NCBI GenBank assembly: GCA_964560875.1
Contig: CAZLMW010000217.1
Location: 1 to 6,140, forward strand
Reading direction: 5' to 3'
From: CAZLMW01 sp964560875
Lineage (GTDB): Bacteria; Myxococcota_A; UBA9042
DNA length: 6,140 nt
The notes under the pieces were generated by a model, which was not told the DNA's origin, made no database searches, and was given only the letters and a program-made list of their open reading frames with translations. The translations under genes were made by a program, and so were the position numbers. Of this stretch, positions 1 through 5,833 are shown piece by piece; within the stretch, counting starts at the first letter, position 1, and every line of letters starts with the position of its first letter.

Positions 1-66
1 GTCTGTGTCTGTGTCTGTGTCTGTGTCTGTGTCTGTGTCTGTGTCTGTGTCCGTGCCCGTGTCCGG
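1..66 (-). repeat. Hexanucleotide tandem repeat coding for Asp-Thr
   Basis: Eight perfect 6-bp units (GTCTGT on the plus strand, ACAGAC on the minus strand) fill 1-48. Degenerate units follow at 49-54, 55-60 and 61-66. The array lies inside the lipoprotein gene and encodes alternating Asp and Thr. A 6-bp unit keeps the reading frame when copies are gained or lost, so only spacer length would change. The array reaches base 1, so its full length is unknown. Confidence 0.95.
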
Positions 67-327
67 CGCCACGTCCTTGCCGATCGTGTCGGCGATGGCA
101 CCGTCGTTGATCGGCGCGACGTCGCTTGCAGCCGTTTCGGAAGCTTGCTGGGTATCTTCGGGTTTGGCGTCCTTCACCGCGGCGTCCTGGCCCGAAGAAT
201 CCGCGACCTGGCCCGTATCTGCCTCGCCGTTCACTTCGTCGGTACACCCGACCGCCATCGTCGCAGCAACCGCGACGGCGAAGATCGCGGGGCGTGTCCA
301 GCCTGGGATGTCGGTTGCCGGGGTCAT
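1..327 (-). CDS. Asp/Thr-rich lipoprotein, N-terminal part (runs off left edge)
   Basis: An open frame of 109 codons reads leftward from the ATG at 327-325 with no stop before the window edge. The product starts with a short n-region containing Arg12, then a hydrophobic stretch (about residues 13-26), then Cys28 in the context A-V-G-C followed by T-D. This is a type II signal peptide, so the protein should be lipid-anchored outside the cytoplasm. After Cys28 comes an acidic Asp/Ala/Gln/Thr-rich spacer and, from about residue 93, a pure Asp-Thr repeat encoded by a hexanucleotide array. No folded domain lies in the visible part, so the function is unknown. The design (lipobox, then C-T-D, then Asp-rich spacer) matches the propeller lipoprotein at 3611-5194 and the UnbV lipoprotein at 373-2655, so a propeller may follow beyond the edge; that is a guess. 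It is divergent from the UnbV gene with 45 bases between the starts. No Shine-Dalgarno sequence is visible. Confidence 0.8.
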   Translation of the reverse strand, partial: MTPATDIPGWTRPAIFAVAVAATMAVGCTDEVNGEADTGQVADSSGQDAAVKDAKPEDTQQASETAASDVAPINDGAIADTIGKDVAPDTGTDTDTDTDTDTDTDTDTD

Positions 328-344
328 TGGGGGACAACTATAGT
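315..344. promoter_or_regulatory. Candidate divergent promoter with a palindromic -10 element
   Basis: The 8-bp perfect palindrome ACTATAGT at 337-344 contains TATAGT (5 of 6 matches to TATAAT) on both strands. On the plus strand, TTGCCG at 315-320 sits 18 bases upstream as a possible -35, and transcription would start near 351, ahead of the ATG at 373. On the minus strand, the start would fall near 330, only 2-3 bases before the ATG at 327, so that mRNA would be nearly leaderless; its -35 is poor. The promoter lies between two lipoprotein genes that diverge from it. Inferred from sequence only. Confidence 0.4.
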
Positions 345-372
345 GAGATCTGGCCCCTCTGCGCGAAAACCG

Positions 373-2655
373 ATGCATGACCACCACAGATCGAGCTTCC
401 TGGTCGCCCTCGCCGTGGCCGCTTGCGCCGCGACGATCGGCTGTACCGACCGCGCGGACGAGGGCAAAGACGACGTCAGCACCCAGCCTGAAGCCGATGT
501 GGTCGATGGCGGCACGAGCGATGACTCGGCCGAGATATCGGACACCAACGTCCAACCTGATACCGGGGCTTCGGCGGCAGTCGATGCGGCTGGAACCGAA
601 GATGGCAGCGCCGTCGACGCGGGCGTGCAGGACGTCCATTCCGACGATGATTTCGCGGCAACAACGAGCGATTCCTTGATCTCGGATGCCAGCGAGATGG
701 ACGTGTCGCTGCTGGACGTCGGGGCGGCTGATGGCCAGGTCACCGGCGGCGATAGCATGCCGGTCACGGACGTTGCAGCCGCCGATTCATCGCTCGATGC
801 CGCGCCGGGCGTAGATGCTGGCGATGTGAGCGGCGATGGAGGCAACGTTGATGCGTCTGGAGCGTCCGATACGGGGACGAAGCCGCTCAAGGCGGGGATC
901 TATCTTTCGGCGCCGGTTGCGTGCACGCAGACCAAGCAGAAGGCCGGTGTTTTTGTCGACGTCGCCAAGGCTATCGGCATCGATTTCGTGGCACCGGAGA
1001 CGTATCCCGCGTCCAGCCCACATGCGGGCGCCACCGTTCGTGAGGGCGGCGGGATCGCGGCGGCGGACTTCAACGACGATGGCGTGATCGACTTCTACGT
1101 CGCGGTCGAGACCGCTGCGGACCGCCTCTACCTGAGCACCGGCAAGGGCACGTACAAGGGCCATACGATCGCGATCTCGGGACCCGGAGCGATTTCGGCG
1201 ATCGCGGCAGACCTCGATAACGACGGCGACCCGGACGTGATCGTCGGCAGCGATGGGTTCCGCGTGTTGCGGTTTGACGGCGGGACCACCTTCGTCGACG
1301 TGACCAAGAAGCTCGGCCTGCATTTTCCGAAGATGCCGCTGTATGGGGCGTCGGCCGCCGACATCAACGGCGATGGCTGGCTCGATTTCGCGGCGGTCGG
1401 GCACAAATTCGAGAAAGCCAAGAACCCCAACCAGGGCGCGGGCGGTTTTCCACCCAGCGGCTATGACGACCTGCTCTTCGTCGCGACGGGCAAGTGGGCC
1501 TACAAGAACGTGACGTCGTGGCTGCCGCAGGCGGGCGGCAAGGAGGGCGTTTCGTTTATAGGCACGTGGTGGGATTACGACGGAGACGGCGACCTCGACT
1601 TCTATATCACCAATGATTTCGGCCCATTGCTGCGGCCAAATGAGCTGTTCCGCAACGACGGCGTCAACAACGGCAAGGTCGTGTTCAAGGACGTTTCGGC
1701 CATCACGTCGACCGACCTCGCGATCGGGGGCATGGGCGCGGCGGCTGCCGATTACGACCGGGATGGGGACCTCGACATCTACGTGACTGCGGTCGAGGGC
1801 GAAAACGCGCTGCTCCGAAACGACGGCAAAAAGGGCTTTATCGACGTCACCAACTACACCAAGACCGACTCGCTCAAGACCGACGTCGCGCACAGCTGGG
1901 GCGCGATCTGGTTTGATGCCGACAACGATGGCTGGCAGGACTTGTACGTCGCGCACGGCTACTTGCACTTCACATTCAGCGGCGGGCCTCCCGGTGGCAG
2001 CGGTGGGTCTGGGGGGGGGTCCAACTCGAGCGGCGGGTCCAGCTCGAGCGGCGGGTCCAGCTCGAGCGGCGGGTCCAGCTCGAGCGGCGGCTCAAGCGGC
2101 TCCAACTCCGGCGGCGGCTCCGGCTCCAGCGGCGGCTCAAGCGGCTTTGGGTCGAGCGGCGGCAAGGGCAACAAGAACGTTAAGCAGCAGCCCGACTCGC
2201 TGCTGCGCAACACCGGCAAGGGCACGTTCGAGGACATCACCAACAAGGCGATGGGCGGCGGCAACCTGCTGCCTTCCCGGTCGACGGTGCTCGCCGACAT
2301 CGATCGCAACGGGTTTATGGACCTCGTCGTCGGTTCCACGTGGGGACGGCCGCGCGTCTACAAGAACGGGTGCGACAAGTCCGCGTGGCTGGCCGTTCGG
2401 TTGCGCGGCGTTGTCAGCAATCGCGACGGAGTTGGGGCGCGCGTGGTCGCCAAAGTGGGCTCGGTGACCCACATACGCGACATCGAAGCGGGCAGCTATG
2501 GGCTGTGGGGCAGCAGCGAAAAGGTCGCGCACTTCGGCCTCGGCAACGCGGCCAAGGTCGATTCGCTCATCGTCTACTGGCCGTCGGGCAAGCAGCAGAG
2601 CTTCAAGAACGTCGCGGTCCGCACCAACGCGCTGATCGTCGAACCGTCGAAGTAG
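373..2655 (+). CDS. FG-GAP/VCBS repeat lipoprotein with C-terminal ASPIC/UnbV domain
   Basis: A 760-residue exported protein. A signal peptide ends at Cys24 (T-I-G-C, followed by T-D as in neighbouring lipoproteins); Cys18 in V-A-A-C is an alternative lipidation site. Residues 25 to about 170 form an acidic Asp/Ala/Gly/Ser spacer. Seven motifs of the type D-x-[DN]-x-[DN]-G-x-x-D start at residues 232, 280, 330, 401, 460, 515 and 642. These are FG-GAP/VCBS-type Ca2+-binding loops of a beta-propeller. A Ser/Gly insertion (about 536-597) splits repeats 6 and 7. Residues 670-757 match the ASPIC/UnbV domain, with S-N-R-D-G-V-G-A-R, H-F-G-L-G and W-P-S-G (736-739). Such proteins are found outside the cytoplasm; the ligand is unknown. 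ATG 373 is chosen because it directly precedes the signal peptide. An in-frame GTG at 343 would add 10 residues but overlaps the -10 element. No clear ribosome-binding site is seen. Confidence 0.93.
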   Translation: MHDHHRSSFLVALAVAACAATIGCTDRADEGKDDVSTQPEADVVDGGTSDDSAEISDTNVQPDTGASAAVDAAGTEDGSAVDAGVQDVHSDDDFAATTSDSLISDASEMDVSLLDVGAADGQVTGGDSMPVTDVAAADSSLDAAPGVDAGDVSGDGGNVDASGASDTGTKPLKAGIYLSAPVACTQTKQKAGVFVDVAKAIGIDFVAPETYPASSPHAGATVREGGGIAAADFNDDGVIDFYVAVETAADRLYLSTGKGTYKGHTIAISGPGAISAIAADLDNDGDPDVIVGSDGFRVLRFDGGTTFVDVTKKLGLHFPKMPLYGASAADINGDGWLDFAAVGHKFEKAKNPNQGAGGFPPSGYDDLLFVATGKWAYKNVTSWLPQAGGKEGVSFIGTWWDYDGDGDLDFYITNDFGPLLRPNELFRNDGVNNGKVVFKDVSAITSTDLAIGGMGAAAADYDRDGDLDIYVTAVEGENALLRNDGKKGFIDVTNYTKTDSLKTDVAHSWGAIWFDADNDGWQDLYVAHGYLHFTFSGGPPGGSGGSGGGSNSSGGSSSSGGSSSSGGSSSSGGSSGSNSGGGSGSSGGSSGFGSSGGKGNKNVKQQPDSLLRNTGKGTFEDITNKAMGGGNLLPSRSTVLADIDRNGFMDLVVGSTWGRPRVYKNGCDKSAWLAVRLRGVVSNRDGVGARVVAKVGSVTHIRDIEAGSYGLWGSSEKVAHFGLGNAAKVDSLIVYWPSGKQQSFKNVAVRTNALIVEPSK
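2011..2019 (+). repeat. Nine-G homopolymer inside the UnbV lipoprotein gene
   Basis: An uninterrupted run of nine G, in frame, encodes Gly-Gly-Gly at the start of the Ser/Gly insertion. Loss of one G would switch translation to a frame that stays open to a stop at 2465-2467. Gain of one G would lead to a TAA at 2181-2183. Either change removes all or most of the UnbV domain. Long G runs are classic slippage sites, so this could be a contingency tract or an assembly error-prone spot. Confidence 0.9.
2023..2094 (+). repeat. 18-bp tandem repeat in the Ser/Gly linker
   Basis: Four consecutive 18-bp units begin at 2023, 2041, 2059 and 2077. The middle two are identical (AGCTCGAGCGGCGGGTCC). The first differs at one base and the last at its 3' end. 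They encode Ser-Ser-Ser/Gly-Gly blocks and continue into more degenerate Ser/Gly codons up to about 2160. Copy-number change would keep the frame and alter linker length. Confidence 0.9.
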
Positions 2656-2803
2656 GTTCCGATGAAGAAGCTGCTGGTCCTTGCTGGCTGCGTCGTGCAG
2701 CACGAATACGGCGAGACCGCACACTGGGAGCCACGCCCTCTGGTATCATCGCGTCGCGCTTGGCGCCGAGTTGGTCGGACGTCTTCTTTTCCGGTGCTAC
2801 CAA
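2656..2803. other. Convergent intergenic gap
   Basis: These 148 bases separate the stop of the UnbV gene from the stop of the minus-strand operon. No strong Rho-independent terminator is visible. A weak imperfect hairpin pairs TTGGT (2771-2775) and CGGA (2776-2779) with TCCG (2790-2793) and ACCAA (2799-2803), leaving a five-base bulge; it could serve as a terminator in either direction. TGGTATCAT at 2741-2749 resembles an extended -10 on the plus strand, but no -35 is obvious and no gene follows it. A small ORF is listed separately. Confidence 0.5.
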
Positions 2804-2811
2804 CTACTTGA
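2662..2811 (+). CDS. Possible 49-aa lipoprotein-like ORF or gene remnant
   Basis: ATG 2662 lies six bases after the UnbV stop codon. It is preceded by AGTAGG (2651-2656), which resembles a Shine-Dalgarno sequence. The product starts M-K-K-L-L-V-L-A-G-C, a textbook lipobox but with an unusually short signal (Cys at residue 10). The first 25 or so codons have GC-rich third positions like the neighbours. The rest (Arg- and Ser-rich, about residues 26-49) has poor codon bias and looks like out-of-frame reading. The stop overlaps the 3' end of the opposing Cys-rich gene by 8 bases. It may be a tiny lipoprotein cotranscribed with the UnbV gene, the 5' stump of a decayed lipoprotein gene, or chance. 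No homologue is recognised. Confidence 0.3.
   Translation: MKKLLVLAGCVVQHEYGETAHWEPRPLVSSRRAWRRVGRTSSFPVLPTT
2693..2705. other. 13-bp odd-centred dyad TCGTGC-A-GCACGA
   Basis: A perfect inverted repeat of two 6-bp arms around a central A. It lies in the convergent gap, within the small ORF at 2662-2811. No T-run follows, so it is not a terminator. The core GTGC-N-GCAC is shared with the dyad at 6002-6016. It may be a protein-binding site or chance. Confidence 0.3.
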
Positions 2812-3577
2812 GGTACTTGCCGGTGGGATCCTTGGTGATGCACGCGACCAGGGCGCATGACCGCACCAAACCGGGGCCGCTATTGGCTGGACGTTCCCAG
2901 CAGAAGGCGCCGGGCCCGCAGTCCTTGTCGTGCGAACAGAGCAGCGAACACCACGGTGGGTTGGCCTTGTTGAACGCGTAGGCGCAGCTCTTGGCGATGG
3001 TGTTTTCCTTGCAGTCGACGTGCTTTTTGCAGGCTTTGCCGACGCCGTGGCTGTTGGGCTGTTGACCGTCGCACGGGACCTTCGCTTCGACGAACGGGCC
3101 GCGCGGCAGGTGGACCTTGTCGGCGCACTTGGTGGGCGCGCAGATGCTCTGGCCCTTGCCGCGGTCGACGCACTTGCCGTTGGCGCCGCATTCGTCGGGC
3201 TTGAGCTTGAAGCAGTACTTCGTGCAGAACTGGACACCGGTCGCGGTCACGTCGGCGGGGCAGGTCACCGCGGCGAGACCTTCGCAGTCCTTGGCGGTCT
3301 TGCACGCTTTGCCGAGGCCCTCGTCGTTGACCGCGCCGCCGGGGCACAGCGGTCCGCCGGTTCGATAGCGTGTCAGCGCGTCGCCGCCGGAGCTGCTTGC
3401 GTCGCCGGATTCGCCCGCGTCGTCGCCAGAGTTTGAACCGGATGTATTGGCGCCGCTCGATGACGAGCCGGCCGGGCCCTGCTTGTCGTTGTCTTTGGGG
3501 GTGCTTTCCTTGCCGCACGCGACGGCGAGCAGGGCGCACATCGCGGTGGTGCAGAGGGCGTGAAGGGGCGCGCGCAT
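2804..3577 (-). CDS. Cys-rich lipoprotein with two 10-Cys modules (257 aa)
   Basis: This is the last gene of the three-gene minus-strand operon. A signal peptide (hydrophobic to residue 20) ends in A-V-A-Cys21, followed by G-K-E, so the product should be a lipoprotein. Residues 22-70 are a Ser/Gly/Asp-rich spacer. Two modules then follow, C78-C151 and C169-C246, each with ten Cys spaced x13, x5, x7-8, x11, x3, x5-7, x5, x9-14, x4. The motif G-[LV]-G-K-A-C opens the second Cys of each module. Even Cys numbers suggest five disulfides per module, consistent with export. The pattern (D-C, F/W-C-x3-C, C-G-x4-C) is loosely like Dickkopf-N-type Cys-rich domains, but the family is not identified. The start is ATG 3577, because GGAG at 3584-3587 sits six bases upstream; an in-frame TTG at 3589 would place its start on that site. 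It is a paralogue of the gene at 5196-5795. Its binding partner is unknown. Confidence 0.92.
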   Translation of the reverse strand: MRAPLHALCTTAMCALLAVACGKESTPKDNDKQGPAGSSSSGANTSGSNSGDDAGESGDASSSGGDALTRYRTGGPLCPGGAVNDEGLGKACKTAKDCEGLAAVTCPADVTATGVQFCTKYCFKLKPDECGANGKCVDRGKGQSICAPTKCADKVHLPRGPFVEAKVPCDGQQPNSHGVGKACKKHVDCKENTIAKSCAYAFNKANPPWCSLLCSHDKDCGPGAFCWERPANSGPGLVRSCALVACITKDPTGKYLK

Positions 3578-3583
3578 CGGGTG

Positions 3584-3587
3584 CTCC
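3584..3587 (-). promoter_or_regulatory. Ribosome-binding site deciding the start at 3577
   Basis: GGAG on the minus strand lies six bases before ATG 3577. It supports that start over the in-frame TTG at 3589, which overlaps the site. It falls in the 33-base gap after the propeller gene, so this gene is probably translated from the operon mRNA. Confidence 0.65.
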
Positions 3588-3610
3588 AAGGTCGAGGGCC
3601 GAGCGCCGCG

Positions 3611-5194
3611 TCAGAACATCATCGTCATCGCGGGCGGCGACATATTGGTCGTCACGAGGGCCTGTCCGGTGAGCTTGTACGACTTGGCATCGAACCGCAA
3701 AACGCTGCCGAATGACCCCATCAGGAAGATGTTGGAAGCGAACTTGGACCCGGGCGGCGGGACGGCGGTGTGGGCGACCAGGTAGTCCCACTTGAATGTC
3801 TTGAGCAGCTTCAGCGTCGTGGCGTCGCGCACCTGGATGACGACGGGGATGCTCGCGTTGGCCTTTTCGTTCGTCGCGTCGGGCAGCTTGTCCCAGCGCA
3901 CGCAGTAAACGCGCTCGTCGTCGGGCGAAAACTCAGCCCAGTGCGCGACGTTGCCGATGCTGGCGTACACCGCCTTCTTGCTTGGGTCGTCGACACCGAA
4001 CACCGCGACGGAGCTATCGAAGAGGTTGGCGCTGACGAGCTTGCGGTTGTCGTTGGACAGCTGGATATGCGACGGGCCGATCCAGTCCCATTTCTTGCCC
4101 TGCTGCTGGATCTGCCAGCTGCCGACGACCTTTTCCTTCTTCGTATCGATGATGGTGATCGTGTTGCTGTTCCAGTTGCCGACGTAGACGGTGGACCCGC
4201 GCGTGCTGACCTCGATCGGCACCGGCGAGTCCAGCTTGAAGGCCTTGACCTTGCCGGTCTTGGGCCACAAGAGCGCCACGACCTTGGCCTTCTCGGCCTT
4301 CTTGGGATCGCTGAATCCGGTCCCTTGCACCGGCATGATCCCGGCGGTCACCCCGATAACGCTGCCGTCGCGGGCGCCGCGAACCTGGCCGAGTTCGAGC
4401 ACCGGGATCTTCACCGATTTGTCCTTTTTCCAGACGGTGTTGTCCTTGGACAGCGACTCGTAGCGATCGAGCGACGTTGTCGTGAAATTGGGCACCCAGA
4501 TCGCCTTTTGCATGGGTTCGACCGCCGCGCCGTGCACGAGCTTGTTGCCGCCGCCCATCGTCACGATGTGTTTGGGTTTGGCGAGGTCGATCACCGCGAT
4601 CTTGCCCGGCATCGTCGACACGAAGCCGTAGTTGTAGGTCCACGTCGCTTCGACCGGCGGGTCGATCCAGGCGCCGGACTTGGTGTGGGTGGGGACTTTC
4701 ACCGGTGGCAGCTTGGTCGGCCCGGCGTCGTTGGTTGCGACGTCGCTGCTGGTTGCGGTGTCCGTGCCGAGCGTGTCCGGCGTCGCGGCAGAATCGGCGG
4801 ATGCGCTGTCGGTCGTGGAGTCGGCTGCCTGTACGGCGTCCGGATCTACCGCGTCATTTGGCGGCTGCGTGGCGTCGGTGAGGTCGCTGGCGTCCAGTGG
4901 GGCGTTGTTCGCATCGGACGGGGTCGAGACGTCGCTTCCGGCATCGCCAGCGCTCTTCGTGTCGGCGTGGATCGTGGCGTCTCCGGGCGAGGTTGCGTCG
5001 CTGGCGCCGGGTACATCTGCAGCTGGCGCGTCGGACGGATCGGCGTCGCTTTTGCCGGCATCGACTTTCCCAGCATCGATTTTCGCGCCGTCCGCCTTCG
5101 CGTCGGGCGCCTTTCCGTCGTCGGTCACGTCGTCGGTACACGCCAAAAACGTCGCGCACAAAGCCACCGCGAAGATCGATGCCGTTCGCTGCAT
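3611..5194 (-). CDS. YncE/YVTN-like beta-propeller lipoprotein with Asp/Ala-rich spacer (527 aa)
   Basis: This is the middle gene of the operon. A signal peptide (residues 1-18) ends in F-L-A-Cys19 followed by T-D-D; the -3 Phe is unusual, but the C-T-D context matches two other lipoproteins here. Residues 20-160 are a low-complexity Asp/Ala/Thr/Ser spacer. From about 175 to the C-terminus there are repeated beta-strand units ending in I-D, V-F or R-F-D phrases: near 197-213, 335-360, 385-411, 428-469 and 488-513. This is the pattern of YncE/YVTN-type propellers, which often act as binding scaffolds outside the cytoplasm. The units V-Y-V-G-N-W-N-S-N-T-I-T-I-I-D-T (336-351) and F-S-P-D-D-E-R-V-Y (422-430) are the clearest. 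His at 221, 376, 418 and 475 sit at the start of units. The chain ends in a Met-rich tail (M518, M523, M525, M526). ATG 5194 is preferred over the upstream in-frame ATG at 5254 because it begins the signal peptide and has GGGAAG five bases before it. Ligand unknown. Confidence 0.9.
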   Translation of the reverse strand: MQRTASIFAVALCATFLACTDDVTDDGKAPDAKADGAKIDAGKVDAGKSDADPSDAPAADVPGASDATSPGDATIHADTKSAGDAGSDVSTPSDANNAPLDASDLTDATQPPNDAVDPDAVQAADSTTDSASADSAATPDTLGTDTATSSDVATNDAGPTKLPPVKVPTHTKSGAWIDPPVEATWTYNYGFVSTMPGKIAVIDLAKPKHIVTMGGGNKLVHGAAVEPMQKAIWVPNFTTTSLDRYESLSKDNTVWKKDKSVKIPVLELGQVRGARDGSVIGVTAGIMPVQGTGFSDPKKAEKAKVVALLWPKTGKVKAFKLDSPVPIEVSTRGSTVYVGNWNSNTITIIDTKKEKVVGSWQIQQQGKKWDWIGPSHIQLSNDNRKLVSANLFDSSVAVFGVDDPSKKAVYASIGNVAHWAEFSPDDERVYCVRWDKLPDATNEKANASIPVVIQVRDATTLKLLKTFKWDYLVAHTAVPPPGSKFASNIFLMGSFGSVLRFDAKSYKLTGQALVTTNMSPPAMTMMF

Positions 5195-5195
5195 G

Positions 5196-5795
5196 TCAGC
5201 TTCCCGCCTTCTTCTCGGTGAAGCAGGCGACCGGCACGCAGAAACGGTTGTCACCGTGGGGTCCCGGCCGCGGGATGCAACGGGCGTCCTTGCCGCAGTC
5301 GCTGTCGTTCGCGCAGGACGCGGTGCAGAAGTCGAGGTGGTTGGGATCTTTGGCGATGGGGCACAGGTTGGCGATTTCCAAGACGCAATCGTCGGTGCTC
5401 GCGCAGGGTTTTCCGACCCCCTTGGGGTTGACCGTGCCCGCGTCGCAGGGGCGCTTGACGTCGTAGGTGACTGTGGCGGGGCGGGCGAGCTCGGCGGCGC
5501 AGGGTTCGGGCACGCAGTAGCGAATTCCGGCGGCGCGATCGACGCATGTGCTGCCGGCCCCGCAGTCGCTGTCGGCGCTGCAGAAGAGCGTACAGAACGG
5601 CAGATCGGCTGGATCGCTCGCGACAGGGCATGTCACGGCGGTCAGCTCCTCGCAGTCGATCGTGGCGTTGCAGGGGGTGCCGATTCCCTTGTCCCCGACG
5701 GGTTTGTGCTCGCAGACGGGCGCGGGTTCTTCGGTCCCGCAGCTCGCCAAAGCGACAAAGACGACGGCAATGATTGGCAGCGATGAGTGGGACAT
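5196..5795 (-). CDS. Cys-rich lipoprotein with two 10-Cys modules (199 aa)
   Basis: This is the first gene of the operon. The signal peptide has a canonical lipobox, L-A-S-Cys19, followed by G-T-E-E. Almost no spacer follows: module 1 runs C28-C99 and module 2 C117-C191. Both have ten Cys spaced x13, x5, x7, x11, x3, x5, x5, x9 or x12, x4, the same as in the paralogue at 2804-3577. Each module carries G-[IV]-G-x-P-C, a P at the start of the x11 loop, F-C, D-S-D-C-G and R-[YF]-C-V-P. With the lipid Cys set aside there are 20 Cys, enough for ten disulfides. The protein should be compact and stable outside the cytoplasm; a binding or structural role is inferred, not shown. Its stop is separated from the propeller start by one base (TGA-C-ATG), so translation is likely coupled. 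ATG 5795 is chosen because it directly begins the signal peptide; upstream in-frame ATGs would add a non-coding-looking extension. No Shine-Dalgarno sequence is seen. Confidence 0.92.
   Translation of the reverse strand: MSHSSLPIIAVVFVALASCGTEEPAPVCEHKPVGDKGIGTPCNATIDCEELTAVTCPVASDPADLPFCTLFCSADSDCGAGSTCVDRAAGIRYCVPEPCAAELARPATVTYDVKRPCDAGTVNPKGVGKPCASTDDCVLEIANLCPIAKDPNHLDFCTASCANDSDCGKDARCIPRPGPHGDNRFCVPVACFTEKKAGS
5200..5205 (-). promoter_or_regulatory. Ribosome-binding site of the propeller gene
   Basis: GGGAAG on the minus strand lies five bases before ATG 5194, inside the last codons of the upstream Cys-rich gene. Together with the one-base gap between the genes it points to translational coupling, and it supports ATG 5194 as the start. 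Confidence 0.6.
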
Positions 5796-5802
5796 GGCGG
5801 AC

Positions 5803-5833
5803 AGCGTAGCAGACCTCGCAGGACTCCCTTCAA
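5803..5833 (-). promoter_or_regulatory. Weak candidate promoter for the three-gene operon
   Basis: Read on the minus strand: TTGAAG, a 19-base spacer, then TACGCT (matching TA...T of the -10 consensus). Exactly seven bases separate TACGCT from ATG 5795, so the first transcribed base could be the A of the start codon. The lack of a Shine-Dalgarno sequence before this ATG fits leaderless initiation. The match is weak and the spacer long. Confidence 0.2.

Noticed and set aside
1..66. CRISPR-like array
   Set aside because: It is a pure 6-bp tandem repeat with no spacers, lying in frame inside a coding sequence.
145..372. In-frame upstream extension of the UnbV lipoprotein
   Set aside because: It would overlap the divergent lipoprotein gene and bury the signal peptide 76 residues inside the protein.
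787..1968. A long minus-strand open frame opposite the UnbV gene
   Set aside because: It mirrors the Asp-motif codons of the real gene; no ribosome-binding site, signal or domain.
3770..5221. A long plus-strand open frame (about 480 codons) opposite the propeller gene
   Set aside because: It is the antisense of a gene with a signal peptide and propeller units. Its product is a composition artefact (Val/Gly/Arg/Asp-rich) with no export signal or recognisable domain.
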